64,000 nucleotides of DNA from an uncultured Fodinibius sp. (GCA_913056235.1 CAJXMW010000005.1:62001-126000), one strand, 5' to 3'; counted from the stretch's first letter, positions 42,703 through 51,248 are shown. Notes: generated from the sequence alone by a model not told the origin. Program-made: numbers and translations.

Positions 42703-44283
42703 TTATTGCTTCGGCTTTACAACCTCATAAGTAAACTCATCAGTAAAAGTTCGTCCAAACATATCAGTCACACGAATCTGAATAGTCTGTTTCCCGAGCG
42801 GCAAATGTGTGGGTAAAAACATCGTCCACAAATGTGTTGATTCCGATGGATTGATCGGACGTTTACCCTCAAGAACTTTCTCTGCCATATCCCACTTGGC
42901 CATCACTGTTGTCAAATGTGGATCTGCTTGCTCAACACGCCTCATATATCGCCAATCGTCAAGCCCATTGTAACGATATTCAACGTCGGTTAACTTGCTG
43001 CCTAAGAAATAGTTTACGTACAGCTGAGCACTGATACCTGAGGCTTTCGCCACCACCTCAGGTCCCCACATACTCATCTTATAATCAGCAGATTTATTCG
43101 CGGCTTTATAATCGATAGTAAAAGAATTGCCATCCACATTTAACGTTGCGTAACCATTGGGCGTACCATCGCGCATGGTGGCTGGCGGAATACCACGATT
43201 ATCCGGAACGCCCGTCCACCATGACCCTGAAGTGGTGCCTACGTTATAATGGATATGAGGCTTGAGTCGATCCCAGCCCTGGCTCTCATCAAAAAACCGA
43301 AACTGCTGCTCGTGCGTATGAGCTGATATCGAAAGCGTGTGGGGATACTTATCAAGTATATTAAACAGCCTTTTGCGATCCTCCTCGGGAAATGAACCAA
43401 AAATGGGAATATGAAATGCCACCACGATCAACTTATCTCTAGAAACGTGCTTCAAATCATTTTTAAGGAACTCAATTTGCTTATCGGTAAAACCTCCTCG
43501 ATACCCACTACCGCCATCTTTTCGGGGATAAATAATATCATCCAGGATAATAAAATGGGCGTTCCCTTTATTGAACGAGTAGGTTGCAGGCCCAAAGGTA
43601 GCTTCAAACGTCTCATCAGCCGCACTGTCACTCTCAGCTTCCATGTTCATATCGTTGTTGCCGTAAACATGGAACCAAGGTATTCCAATTTTTGCAACCG
43701 ATTTACTGTAGTTACTAAACCAATCCAGCCGCTCATCCACCATATCACCAAGTGTAATACCAAATGCATACTCGGTGGCATTGTGTAACTCCGAGACAAT
43801 ATCCCGATCAAAGTAACCAAGCTCTTTCTTTTGCTCCGGCTGTGGATCACCAAAAATTAAGGCTTTAAATCTCTTTCCAAATGTCGTCTTCAAAAGGGGG
43901 AAATTTATTGCTTCAGGTAGCTTGCCGGTAGGCTCAACGCCTTGATATTTGAGATCTGGCGACCCCTTAGGTTTGTGTAAATAATAAAACTTCGGATGAT
44001 TTTGCTCGTCAGTAGGAACTTGATATCCCGCCGGTTTAATAACAAATACCTTGCCCTCGTTTTTATTGATCTTAATAGAGTATTTCCCCAACTCATCAGT
44101 AGTAACAACCTGTCGGCCATTAGAGACCGGCACATCGGGAATCCCCTCTTCCCCGGCATCTAGTACTCCATTATTATTCTGATCCAGAAATACCGTACCA
44201 CTAGCTGTCTCCTGAGCCTGCAACGAAAAAAATCCCACACACAAAATACAAACCGTAATCCCCAGAAATCTTTGTAACCGCAT
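42703..44283 (-). CDS. Exported calcineurin-like phosphoesterase with MetallophosN and MetallophosC domains
   Basis: The 526-residue protein has a signal peptide (1-23). An N-terminal beta-sandwich is typical of MetallophosN (TVFLDQNNNGVLDAGEEGIP, also like an SdrD B-type repeat). The metallophosphoesterase core runs from about residue 138 (ALIFGDPQPEQ, GDMVDERLDWF, AHTHEQQF). A C-terminal beta domain (MetallophosC) completes it. The Bacteroidota family PF16370/PF16371 has this order. One core motif is altered: the usual GNHD appears as GNND (208-211), losing the histidine that normally helps catalysis. Activity is therefore uncertain. The substrate is unknown. It is divergent from hisA. Confidence 0.88.
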   Translation of the reverse strand: MRLQRFLGITVCILCVGFFSLQAQETASGTVFLDQNNNGVLDAGEEGIPDVPVSNGRQVVTTDELGKYSIKINKNEGKVFVIKPAGYQVPTDEQNHPKFYYLHKPKGSPDLKYQGVEPTGKLPEAINFPLLKTTFGKRFKALIFGDPQPEQKKELGYFDRDIVSELHNATEYAFGITLGDMVDERLDWFSNYSKSVAKIGIPWFHVYGNNDMNMEAESDSAADETFEATFGPATYSFNKGNAHFIILDDIIYPRKDGGSGYRGGFTDKQIEFLKNDLKHVSRDKLIVVAFHIPIFGSFPEEDRKRLFNILDKYPHTLSISAHTHEQQFRFFDESQGWDRLKPHIHYNVGTTSGSWWTGVPDNRGIPPATMRDGTPNGYATLNVDGNSFTIDYKAANKSADYKMSMWGPEVVAKASGISAQLYVNYFLGSKLTDVEYRYNGLDDWRYMRRVEQADPHLTTVMAKWDMAEKVLEGKRPINPSESTHLWTMFLPTHLPLGKQTIQIRVTDMFGRTFTDEFTYEVVKPKQ

Positions 44284-44473
44284 AGTTAACTATTAATTGT
44301 TAAAAAGTAACAGCTAAACATATATAAAGCCGTGAAACGACTTTAAATAGAAATTTATGAATCAGAAACGTACCTTCGATATGCATATCAACATGCTTAA
44401 AAGACAGGTACTACCAACTCTCGTTGGTACAGACCGTGAGATACAATTCCAGAATCTATTAATTTCATCTTAT

Positions 44474-45193
44474 ATGCGCGTTATCCCTGCTATTGATTTG
44501 CTGAACGGTCAAGTTGTACGCCTGCACAAAGGCGACTATGACCACGCCACCATCTATAATGATGATCCCATAGAAGAAGCCCGTAAATTCAAAGAGGCTG
44601 GTTTTAGCCACATCCATGTAGTTGATTTGAATGGAGCCAAGGAGGGAAAGTTCGTGAACCTGAAGCATATCAAGCAGATTATTCAAGAACTCGATCTGTC
44701 GGTACAGACCGGGGGCGGCATCCGCAGTTATGAAGATGCTTCCAAACTGCTGGATCAGGGTATTTCAAACATCATCTGTAGCTCTATGGCCGTAAAAAAC
44801 CAAGAGGAATGGTTGCAGGTACTCGACAACTATGGCGTTCACGCTATACTCGGGATGGACCTTAAAGATGGCAAAGTGGCTTACGGCGGCTGGCTGGAAA
44901 CTCTGGATCAAACACTTGAGGATTTTCTTGAGCCTATGATCGCGCGCGGTCTCTCGACCGTCCTATGCACTGATATTTCCAAAGACGGGACGCTCGAAGG
45001 GCCAAATCTACAGTTATATCGAAATTTATCTAAGCAGTTTGCAAACCTCAATTTTATTGCCTCGGGCGGGGTCTCCAGTGCCAGCGATTTGGAAACACTA
45101 TCCCATCAAAATATGTACGGCGTTGTGGTAGGACGTGCCTATTACGAAGACCAAATTTCACTTAAGGAGATGCTTCAGTACCACATCCCCTGA
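44474..45193 (+). CDS. hisA: Phosphoribosylformimino-5-aminoimidazole carboxamide ribotide isomerase
   Basis: This 239-residue beta/alpha-barrel enzyme catalyses the fourth step of histidine synthesis. The paired phosphate-binding sites and catalytic Asp residues are present: MRVIPAIDLLNGQVVRL (Asp8), QTGGGIRSYED, CTDISKDGTLEGPN (second Asp) and IASGGVSSASDL. The frame is open 39 codons further upstream, to an ATG at 44357, but conserved HisA sequence begins exactly at 44474, and the extension looks non-coding. It stands alone, separated from hisGDCBH and from hisF. Its end almost abuts the convergent cupin gene, with no terminator between. Confidence 0.94.
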   Translation: MRVIPAIDLLNGQVVRLHKGDYDHATIYNDDPIEEARKFKEAGFSHIHVVDLNGAKEGKFVNLKHIKQIIQELDLSVQTGGGIRSYEDASKLLDQGISNIICSSMAVKNQEEWLQVLDNYGVHAILGMDLKDGKVAYGGWLETLDQTLEDFLEPMIARGLSTVLCTDISKDGTLEGPNLQLYRNLSKQFANLNFIASGGVSSASDLETLSHQNMYGVVVGRAYYEDQISLKEMLQYHIP

Positions 45194-45197
45194 CCTC

Positions 45198-45698
45198 TTA
45201 TCGCCCAAAGTCGTCCTGCACGCGCACGATGTCGTCCTCATCGGATGGATTATCGGGATCGGTGTGCTGCCATATTTCCGCTAAAATGCCCCAGTCATCA
45301 AGTCCCACTAACCGGTGACGTTCGCCCTGCTTTAGCTTGACCGTTTCACCGGTATTAAACGTTTCTACTGGCCCTTGTTCATCAGTGTCGCTCGTCATTA
45401 TGCCTACGGGTCCTTCGAGCACTTTCCAGATTTCGGCACGGCGATGGTGATACTGCCAGGAAAGGCGTTTTTCAGGCTGTACCAACAAGACTTTGGGACT
45501 CAATTTTCCCGAAATGCTCAGATCATCCACCGAGGAATCGAAGAATTTCTTGGCGAATTCCGGAGCTTGCTCCTCATCAATCACAAAATAACCGCCCCAT
45601 GGACGTTCCTGATCTTCATCTATAATTGTGAATCCCCATTGTTTGATTTGTTGCTCAGTCTGCTGGAAAAGCTGTTTCTTGGCTGTATCAATACTCAT
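45198..45698 (-). CDS. Cupin protein, phosphomannose isomerase type II C-terminal-like
   Basis: This 166-residue protein has an N-terminal helix followed by a single cupin domain. RPWGGYFVI and LVQPEKRLSWQYHHRRAEIWKVLEGP carry the metal-ligand His/Glu set. The second half, LKQGERHRLVGLDDWGILAEIW, has the second cupin motif. This is the pattern of the isomerase domain of AlgA/ManC-type enzymes (PF01050), but the guanylyltransferase part is absent. A free-standing mannose-6-phosphate isomerase or a sugar-binding regulator are both possible. It is downstream of the adenylation-domain gene on the same strand. Confidence 0.75.
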   Translation of the reverse strand: MSIDTAKKQLFQQTEQQIKQWGFTIIDEDQERPWGGYFVIDEEQAPEFAKKFFDSSVDDLSISGKLSPKVLLVQPEKRLSWQYHHRRAEIWKVLEGPVGIMTSDTDEQGPVETFNTGETVKLKQGERHRLVGLDDWGILAEIWQHTDPDNPSDEDDIVRVQDDFGR

Positions 45699-45782
45699 AT
45701 AACGATCCCTTTAAAAATTTCCGATGTGTTTTAAAGGCATAAGTTACAAATTATCGTGGACTCACATAACTACCACAGAATA

Positions 45783-46601
45783 TTATTTTGGACGTCGACC
45801 CTGCAAATATAGCTGCCCGCCATCACTGATAAATCCTTCATCTCCTGTATCATAAAATCCTCGTTGAGTGGCCGTAGGGGACTTAAACCAAATAGGTTGT
45901 GGATTATCCGGCGTGCCTTCGCATCGTATCTTAAACTCTTTCGGTGGGTCCCCATAACAACGTGACGCTCCTTCTGGAATTGACGCCGCTGTTGAAAGCC
46001 GTTGGCAACTAATCAGTCCACCAGCCTCGGTCTGTCCGTACCCTTGATAAAGTGTATCCGCATAATTTGAAAGCGACTTGTAATCCTCATCCCGGATAGG
46101 AGTCCCACCATAGACAATATTGGGCACAAACCAATCCTCATACCCAAACAGTGATCGCAAAACGGCCGGCACAGTGAGCAAATAATCAGGCTGAATATTC
46201 TTTATTGCTTTGACCCATTGCTTGTCCTCTCCCCTTTTGGTGGAGATAAATGTGTAGTCCAGGTTCAAATTCTCAGCCATCAACGTCCAACTGAGCCCCG
46301 CTACATGCCAAGGCTTCGCCATCATCAGCAAGCTATCGCCTTCTGAAATTTCGAATTCTCGGGCTGTAATTTGGGCATTTTTTATCAGGCGGTTATAACT
46401 ATTCCAAATACATTTGGGAGGTCCGGTAGTAGCGCTGGTATAAAGGCCAATCTGCAGAGAGGATTCTGCTTCTTTAGGTAATGGTGCAACTTTGCAGGCT
46501 GACGGTTCATGCTGTGATAAAAGCAAATGTTTGTCAGACCGAATAATTTCACTAACCCAGGGTCTGATATCACCATTAAAACGCAATCTTCGATAGTTCA
46601 T
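45783..46601 (-). CDS. Truncated AMP-binding (O-succinylbenzoate-CoA ligase-like) adenylation domain protein
   Basis: The protein has the core of the ANL adenylating superfamily: P-loop YTSATTGPPK, AKPWHVAGLSWTLM, the A5 motif YGQTEAGG and the A7 motif YDTGDEGF. It resembles MenE-type ligases. It stops at LQGRRPK, exactly at the hinge (A8), so the C-terminal lid with the catalytic Lys is missing; other frames downstream also stop within nine codons. Such a protein could at most make acyl-adenylates, or it may be a decaying gene. A GTG at 46727 opens a longer frame, but that start lies inside a better-supported small ORF. The ATG at 46601 (272 residues) is therefore preferred, without a visible ribosome-binding site. 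Confidence 0.68.
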   Translation of the reverse strand: MNYRRLRFNGDIRPWVSEIIRSDKHLLLSQHEPSACKVAPLPKEAESSLQIGLYTSATTGPPKCIWNSYNRLIKNAQITAREFEISEGDSLLMMAKPWHVAGLSWTLMAENLNLDYTFISTKRGEDKQWVKAIKNIQPDYLLTVPAVLRSLFGYEDWFVPNIVYGGTPIRDEDYKSLSNYADTLYQGYGQTEAGGLISCQRLSTAASIPEGASRCYGDPPKEFKIRCEGTPDNPQPIWFKSPTATQRGFYDTGDEGFISDGGQLYLQGRRPK

Positions 46602-46665
46602 AGACGGCAGCAAATAAAAAAGGCCACGGATAAATCCGCAGCCATTGGGGTAATATTGTTTGTTG

Positions 46666-46758
46666 TTAATCTTCTCGTACGCAGTCGATCTTAACGTCTT
46701 TCTGACATGGATCAACTGCTGTTGCACCGCATTTCGGACATTCTGATTTTTCAGCCAT
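46666..46758 (-). CDS. Small Cys-rich (zinc-ribbon-like) protein, 30 residues
   Basis: An ATG at 46758 opens 30 codons ending in TAA. It is preceded by AAAGGA eight bases upstream, one of the few good Shine-Dalgarno sequences in this window. The product has four cysteines: Cys7 and Cys10 in a CPKCG knuckle, then Cys18 and Cys26. That spacing suits a minimal zinc- or metal-binding module. It precedes the adenylation-domain gene on the same strand. I do not know a family of this size. The Shine-Dalgarno sequence, the CPxCG knuckle and the soluble composition argue for coding. Confidence 0.55.
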   Translation of the reverse strand: MAEKSECPKCGATAVDPCQKDVKIDCVRED

Positions 46759-46935
46759 AGTACTATTCCTTTGGAAGTTAACCTTCATTCAACTATACAA
46801 ATGCTGGAAGTAATATGATTCCGTATTCATAAATTTAAAACCAATCTAAGTTAATGTATCGCCGAATGTATTAAATCAGTTGTGCCTACAGAAAAATTAA
46901 TAGCAGGATTACTAATCCCTTACCTTTAGATTTTC

Positions 46936-46943
46936 TATATTTG
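46936..46943 (+). promoter_or_regulatory. Candidate -7 promoter element upstream of hisF
   Basis: TATATTTG fits the TAnnTTTG consensus, 37 bases before the hisF start. It would give hisF-hisIE a promoter separate from the leader-controlled hisG operon. No consensus -33 element is visible at the ideal distance. Confidence 0.45.
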
Positions 46944-46980
46944 CCTGTTTGCTAAGATCAATGGGAAACAAAGTTACACT

Positions 46981-47742
46981 ATGATTGCAAAGCGCATCAT
47001 CCCGTGTTTAGACATCAAAGACGGACGAACAGTAAAGGGCGTTAATTTCGAGGGACTGCGGGATGCGGGAGATCCCGTGGAACTGGCGCGCCGCTACAGC
47101 GAAGAAGGTGCCGATGAACTTGTTTTCCTGGACATTACCGCTACCAAAGAAAAACGAAAAACATTAATCGATCTGGTCGAAAAGATTGCCCTGAAAATCG
47201 ATATCCCTTTCACTGTAGGCGGCGGAATCGGCAGCACCGATGAGATCGCAGATCTGCTGCATGCCGGGGCTGATAAAGTCTCGCTGAACAGCGCTATCGT
47301 TCGAAACCCCGATCTTATTAACAAGGCAGCCCAACAATTTGGATCGCAGTGTATCGTGGCCGCCGTGGATGCCAAACGAACCGGCGGCCAGTGGACGGTC
47401 TTTATTTCAGGAGGCTCCCAAAAAACTGGTAAAGATGTCCTACAGTGGATTAAAGAGGTGGAAAAACGGGGAGCAGGTGAAATTTTGTTGACCAGTATGG
47501 ATCAGGACGGTACGAAGGAAGGGTTCGATATTGAACTGCTGCAAAAAGTAAATGAATTTCTGACGATCCCCGTTATTGCCAGCGGAGGTGCCGGCACCAA
47601 GCAACATTGCATTGATGCTATCAAAAAAGGAAGAGCTGATGCGGTGTTGGCTGCCAGCATCTTTCACTTTGGTGAGATAGCAATCAGCGAGCTAAAAGAA
47701 GAATTGGAAAAAGCAGAAATAAACGTCCGAAAAACAATGTAA
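46981..47742 (+). CDS. hisF: Imidazole glycerol phosphate synthase, cyclase subunit
   Basis: This 253-residue beta/alpha-barrel uses ammonia from HisH to form imidazole glycerol phosphate and AICAR. Conserved segments: [21 protein letters not shown] with catalytic Asp11, [26 protein letters not shown], and [12 protein letters not shown] with the second catalytic Asp. [11 protein letters not shown] forms the last phosphate site. Length is normal. It is followed by hisIE after a gap filled by an inverted-repeat element. Its amidotransferase partner hisH is in the upstream his group. Confidence 0.97.
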   Translation: MIAKRIIPCLDIKDGRTVKGVNFEGLRDAGDPVELARRYSEEGADELVFLDITATKEKRKTLIDLVEKIALKIDIPFTVGGGIGSTDEIADLLHAGADKVSLNSAIVRNPDLINKAAQQFGSQCIVAAVDAKRTGGQWTVFISGGSQKTGKDVLQWIKEVEKRGAGEILLTSMDQDGTKEGFDIELLQKVNEFLTIPVIASGGAGTKQHCIDAIKKGRADAVLAASIFHFGEIAISELKEELEKAEINVRKTM

Positions 47743-47808
47743 TATTGCGTATTCCGCAATGCGTAATCCTGATATCAACTGAGACTACGCAGTCCGAAAT
47801 ACGCAGTA
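47743..47808. repeat. Inverted repeat of reiterated TGCGTATT-like words between hisF and hisIE
   Basis: The left arm (47743-47767) reads TATTGCGTATTCCGCAATGC and onward. The right arm (47784-47808), read on the opposite strand, is TACTGCGTATTTCGGACTGC and onward. About 19 of 25 positions match. A unique 16-nt centre separates them. Each arm contains a near-tandem TGCGTA word. It is the fourth element of this architecture in the window. Confidence 0.65.
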
Positions 47809-47832
47809 CCAATATGATACAAGTACACAATT

Positions 47833-48471
47833 ATGATTGACATTGATACGCTCGATTTTGAAAAAGGCGACGGACTTATCCCCGCCATCATTCAGGATGC
47901 TGACAACTTTCAGGTTCTGATGCTCGGCTATATGAACAGAGAAGCCCTGGAAACAACGCTGGAAGAAGAGCGCGTTACCTTTTACAGCCGCAGCAAGGAA
48001 CGCCTTTGGACCAAGGGCGAAACATCCGGCAATTACCTGGATCTAGTGGATATGCAAGAAGATTGTGATAATGACACGTTGCTAATCCTGGCTAATCCAA
48101 ATGGACCTACCTGTCATACGGGAGAAAAATCCTGTTTCCATAAGAAAACATTTAAGCCGAAAAATAAGCTCGATTTTCTCAATGAGCTTGAAGAACTGAT
48201 CATTAGCCGCAAAAAAGAATGTCCCAAGGATTCCTACACTACCTATCTGTTTAATAAAGGATTGGATAAAATTACCCAAAAGGTGGGTGAAGAAGCGGTG
48301 GAAACCGTCATTGAATCTAAAAATAAAAACAAGAAAAAGTTCATCGGTGAAGTTGCCGATCTTATTTTTCACCTGATGGTACTTCTCGTCGAAAAAGGCG
48401 TGTCTCTGAAAAAAATTATCAAGCGACTGAGAAAGCGTCATCAAAAAGGGAATCACAAGCATTTGAAATAA
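47833..48471 (+). CDS. hisIE: Bifunctional phosphoribosyl-AMP cyclohydrolase / phosphoribosyl-ATP pyrophosphatase
   Basis: This 212-residue fusion performs steps 2 and 3 of histidine synthesis. The HisI part (1-110) has VLMLGYMNREALE, TFYSRSKERLWTKGETSGN, the metal-binding DCDNDTLLI and GPTCHTGEKSCF. The HisE part (from about 120) has TTYLFNKGLDKITQKVGEEAVE and the helical GEVADLIFHLMVLLVEKG. The order and fusion are common. A terminator hairpin follows at 48582. It probably shares a transcript with hisF. Confidence 0.96.
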   Translation: MIDIDTLDFEKGDGLIPAIIQDADNFQVLMLGYMNREALETTLEEERVTFYSRSKERLWTKGETSGNYLDLVDMQEDCDNDTLLILANPNGPTCHTGEKSCFHKKTFKPKNKLDFLNELEELIISRKKECPKDSYTTYLFNKGLDKITQKVGEEAVETVIESKNKNKKKFIGEVADLIFHLMVLLVEKGVSLKKIIKRLRKRHQKGNHKHLK

Positions 48472-48581
48472 TTACAGTTGCCAGGAATTAGGCATTACCT
48501 TTCCAAATACAAAATAAATTACTCCTTCTGCACTCAAATCTATGTAAAAAGGCCTCACATCTGACTATTGGGAGGATACGT

Positions 48582-48607
48582 GGGCAGAGAAAACATTCTG
48601 CCCTTTT
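48582..48607 (+). terminator. Terminator after hisIE
   Basis: GGGCAGA pairs with TCTGCCC (7 bp) around an 8-nt loop, followed by TTTT. It lies about 110 bases after the hisIE stop. Confidence 0.7.
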
Positions 48608-48626
48608 ACTATTGCCTTCTCACTTT

Positions 48627-50675
48627 TCATTTCCGAACGGCCATCTTATACAGCCAGATGCAGAAAAATACGGCTGCAAGCGCGCCCAGCCAATCAGCAT
48701 AAGGCGCAAACGACGCTGGTACCAAGCGCAGCGCATCCGTACTTTCTTGAATCGCAAACGGAATAGCCAGTACAATACCAATGAGTGCTTCTCCAGTAAT
48801 CAATCCCGATGAAAAGAGCAGCCCTTTTTGTTCGGCTTTAGTCTTGGCTTCTTCGACATCGCCACCCTCCTCTCGAGCGCGTTTGGCCACCGCACGTCCG
48901 GCATACCAAGCAATCATCCCACCAATAAAAATGGGTACCGTCAGCTCCAGCGGCAAGTAAATACCTACGGCCACAGCCAGTACAGGCGTGCGAAATTCAA
49001 AATCTTTTGCTTCTAATACCTTATCCAATATGATGATAGCTACTGCAATAACAGCACCAATCCAGATCATATTCCATTCTAAATTACGGGCAAACACCCC
49101 CTCGGCCACCGACTGCATCAGCGTGGCCTGTGGTGCGCTCAGCATCTCTTCGGTACTCATGCCCTCGCGTGGCAATACTCCGCCCAACCCATAGGCATTA
49201 AAGAGCAGGCTCAGTATGGGTGCAATCACCAGTGCCGCTGATACAACACCTACAATTTGCATAATCTGCTGCTTATAGGGCGTAGCACCTACAAGCTGAC
49301 CGGCCTTCAAATCCTGCATGTTATCACCCGCAATCGCTGCAGCACAGGCCACCATCGCCCCTACCACAATAGCGGCCGCCGCAGCGGCTTTAGCCTGTCC
49401 CGTATCCACGGCAAACTCCAGCTGCGTGCCCAGCATGGCTAACAAGATCAAAGAAGTGGCTAATATCGTTGCTATGGTTACTCCCGAAATGGGATTATTC
49501 GACGATCCGACAAGTCCTGCCATATAGCCGGCCACGGATGAAAACAGGAAACCAGCCACCAACGAGAATAGCACTCCAACGCCCATAGTGGACCAGTATA
49601 GCCCACTACTAACCGGTAGATGAGTGGTATCAATAACCTGTGTGAATACGACAAATATGGGGATAGCCAGTCCAATAACACCCCAAAGCACATAATTGAT
49701 AGGCATATCCCGCTCAGTTCGGGGTACATCTATCGATTTCCCGGATCGGGCTTTCTTGACAGCTTCCCAGGATGACATGATACCATCTTTGAGTGGTTTG
49801 GCCAGCGAGATCAGCGCCCAGACGCCGCCTACAACCATAGCGCCGACACCCATATAGCGAATTTTCTGACTCCAGATTTCAAGCGCGGCATCGTAGCCAC
49901 TCATATCTCCAATGACCTCGGATACATCTGCGGGATTGGCAAATGCCATGTAGAGGGGAATCCCAAACAGCCACGAAATAAGCCCACCGGCAAAAACAAG
50001 TATAGCAATGTTTAATCCCACAATATAGCCGACACCGAGCAGTGCCACCGATAGCTCCGTGCCCATACCAAAAATTGATCCTCCAACCGTAGCTGAACCA
50101 CTGACCGACCCCGAAAAAAGTTTTAGTCCGGTTTGTCCGAGCTTATACAGGGCTCCTGCCAGCGCTGCCCAGGCAATTTGGATAATCCCTTTTCCGCCTT
50201 CGGTGCCCGCCTTGAGCACTTCGCCCGTGGCGACCCCTTCTGGAAACTTCAATCCCTTTTCAATAATCAACGCACGCCGTAGCGGGATGGTAAACAGCAC
50301 TCCCAGCACGCCCCCGAACATGGCGATAGCCATGGTATCCAAGAAGGGGAAATCAGCCCAGTAGCGGAGTAAGATCAGTGCTGGCAGCGTAAAGATAACA
50401 CCTGCGGCCAACGATTCTCCCGCCGAAGCGGCCGTCTGCACAATGTTATTTTCCAGGATATTAGACTCTTTGAAAAGCCGCAATATTGCCATCGAAATTA
50501 CAGCGGCTGGGATGGAGGCAGAGACGGTCATCCCTACTTTTAAGCCCAAGTAGGCATTGGCACCGGCCAGGATGGCGGAAAGCAAAATTCCCAAAATGAC
50601 CGCCTTGAACGTTATTTGTGGATAGTTGTCTTCAGCTCGAACATAAGGTACAAAGTCTTTTGTCTGATCACTCAC
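48627..50675 (-). CDS. OPT superfamily oligopeptide transporter
   Basis: This 682-residue protein has about 15 membrane spans and the OPT family (PF03169) layout. It opens with PQITFKAVILGILLSAILAGANAYLGL and continues with AQTAASAGESLAAGVIFTLPALI-like and GATPYKQQIMQIVGVVSAAL segments. Bacterial OPT members import short peptides or metal chelates. The specific substrate is unknown; a GSH or oligopeptide role would be a guess. It starts at a GTG (50675) with AAAGGGA upstream. It is divergent from the OsmC-metZ pair. Confidence 0.9.
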   Translation of the reverse strand: MSDQTKDFVPYVRAEDNYPQITFKAVILGILLSAILAGANAYLGLKVGMTVSASIPAAVISMAILRLFKESNILENNIVQTAASAGESLAAGVIFTLPALILLRYWADFPFLDTMAIAMFGGVLGVLFTIPLRRALIIEKGLKFPEGVATGEVLKAGTEGGKGIIQIAWAALAGALYKLGQTGLKLFSGSVSGSATVGGSIFGMGTELSVALLGVGYIVGLNIAILVFAGGLISWLFGIPLYMAFANPADVSEVIGDMSGYDAALEIWSQKIRYMGVGAMVVGGVWALISLAKPLKDGIMSSWEAVKKARSGKSIDVPRTERDMPINYVLWGVIGLAIPIFVVFTQVIDTTHLPVSSGLYWSTMGVGVLFSLVAGFLFSSVAGYMAGLVGSSNNPISGVTIATILATSLILLAMLGTQLEFAVDTGQAKAAAAAAIVVGAMVACAAAIAGDNMQDLKAGQLVGATPYKQQIMQIVGVVSAALVIAPILSLLFNAYGLGGVLPREGMSTEEMLSAPQATLMQSVAEGVFARNLEWNMIWIGAVIAVAIIILDKVLEAKDFEFRTPVLAVAVGIYLPLELTVPIFIGGMIAWYAGRAVAKRAREEGGDVEEAKTKAEQKGLLFSSGLITGEALIGIVLAIPFAIQESTDALRLVPASFAPYADWLGALAAVFFCIWLYKMAVRK

Positions 50676-50762
50676 CGTTGGTATCCCTTTGATTTAGATT
50701 GATGTGTCCAAATTAACAGAACTTATATAGAAAACAAGTCGTGAATTCTCCCTCCACAATTC

Positions 50763-50793
50763 TTTGTGAACCATTGGTGTTTTCGTACTTTTG
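50763..50793 (+). promoter_or_regulatory. Consensus Bacteroidota-type promoter of the OsmC-metZ pair
   Basis: TTTG at 50763-50766, exactly 19 bases of spacer, and TACTTTTG at 50786-50793 match the -33/-7 promoter of the Bacteroidota primary sigma factor in sequence and distance. Predicted transcription starts about 30 bases before the OsmC-family ATG. Confidence 0.75.
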
Positions 50794-50827
50794 AGCCCGA
50801 AATAAGTACAATGCAAAATACTGGTTT

Positions 50828-51244
50828 ATGAAAATTACGATCGACCATCTCAATGACATGCACATGGAAGCCCAAAACGAGGAAGGGGGATTGATCCGCA
50901 TGGACGGCTCCACAGAAATTGGTGGACTTGAAGGCGGCTTTAGCCCTATGCAACTTCTGCTGGCCGGCGTTGGTGGATGCAGCGCCATCGACATCATCGG
51001 CATACTCAAAAAGCAGCGCCAAGATCTCCAGGATCTCAAAGTGGAAGTTGACGGCGATCGCCAATCCAAAGAGGAGTATTCCGAATTCACGAATATCCAT
51101 ATCAAATACACCTTTACGGGCGATCTTGATCCCTCAAAGGTAGAACGCGCTATCAACCTTTCGCTGGACAAGTATTGCTCTGTATCCAAGACACTGGAAA
51201 AAACATCCGACATCACCCATAGTTACGAAATCCATAACAATTAA
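50828..51244 (+). CDS. OsmC family protein (YhfA-like)
   Basis: This 138-residue OsmC-fold protein has the two conserved cysteines at Cys51 (AGVGGCSAIDIIGIL) and Cys116 (SLDKYCSVSKTL). The sequence around them (GFSPMQLLLAGVGGC, KYCSVSKTLEKT) is of the YhfA/OsmC-like subgroup rather than classical OsmC. The physiological substrate of this subgroup is not established; thiol-linked redox defence is likely. The gene is four bases upstream of metZ and under a consensus promoter, so the pair is probably one operon that links it to sulfur metabolism. Confidence 0.88.
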   Translation: MKITIDHLNDMHMEAQNEEGGLIRMDGSTEIGGLEGGFSPMQLLLAGVGGCSAIDIIGILKKQRQDLQDLKVEVDGDRQSKEEYSEFTNIHIKYTFTGDLDPSKVERAINLSLDKYCSVSKTLEKTSDITHSYEIHNN

Positions 51245-51248
51245 CACC

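Noticed and set aside
44357-44473. In-frame 39-codon N-terminal extension of HisA
   Set aside because: HisA conservation starts at the ATG at 44474, the extension has no recognisable domain and it occupies the divergent promoter region. It contains a small hairpin (44412-44429) but too few His codons to be a leader.
45770-45790. Frameshift that might restore the C-terminal lid of the adenylation-domain protein
   Set aside because: The alternative frame gives only about nine codons before a stop and no recognisable lid motif, so the truncation is not a simple frameshift.
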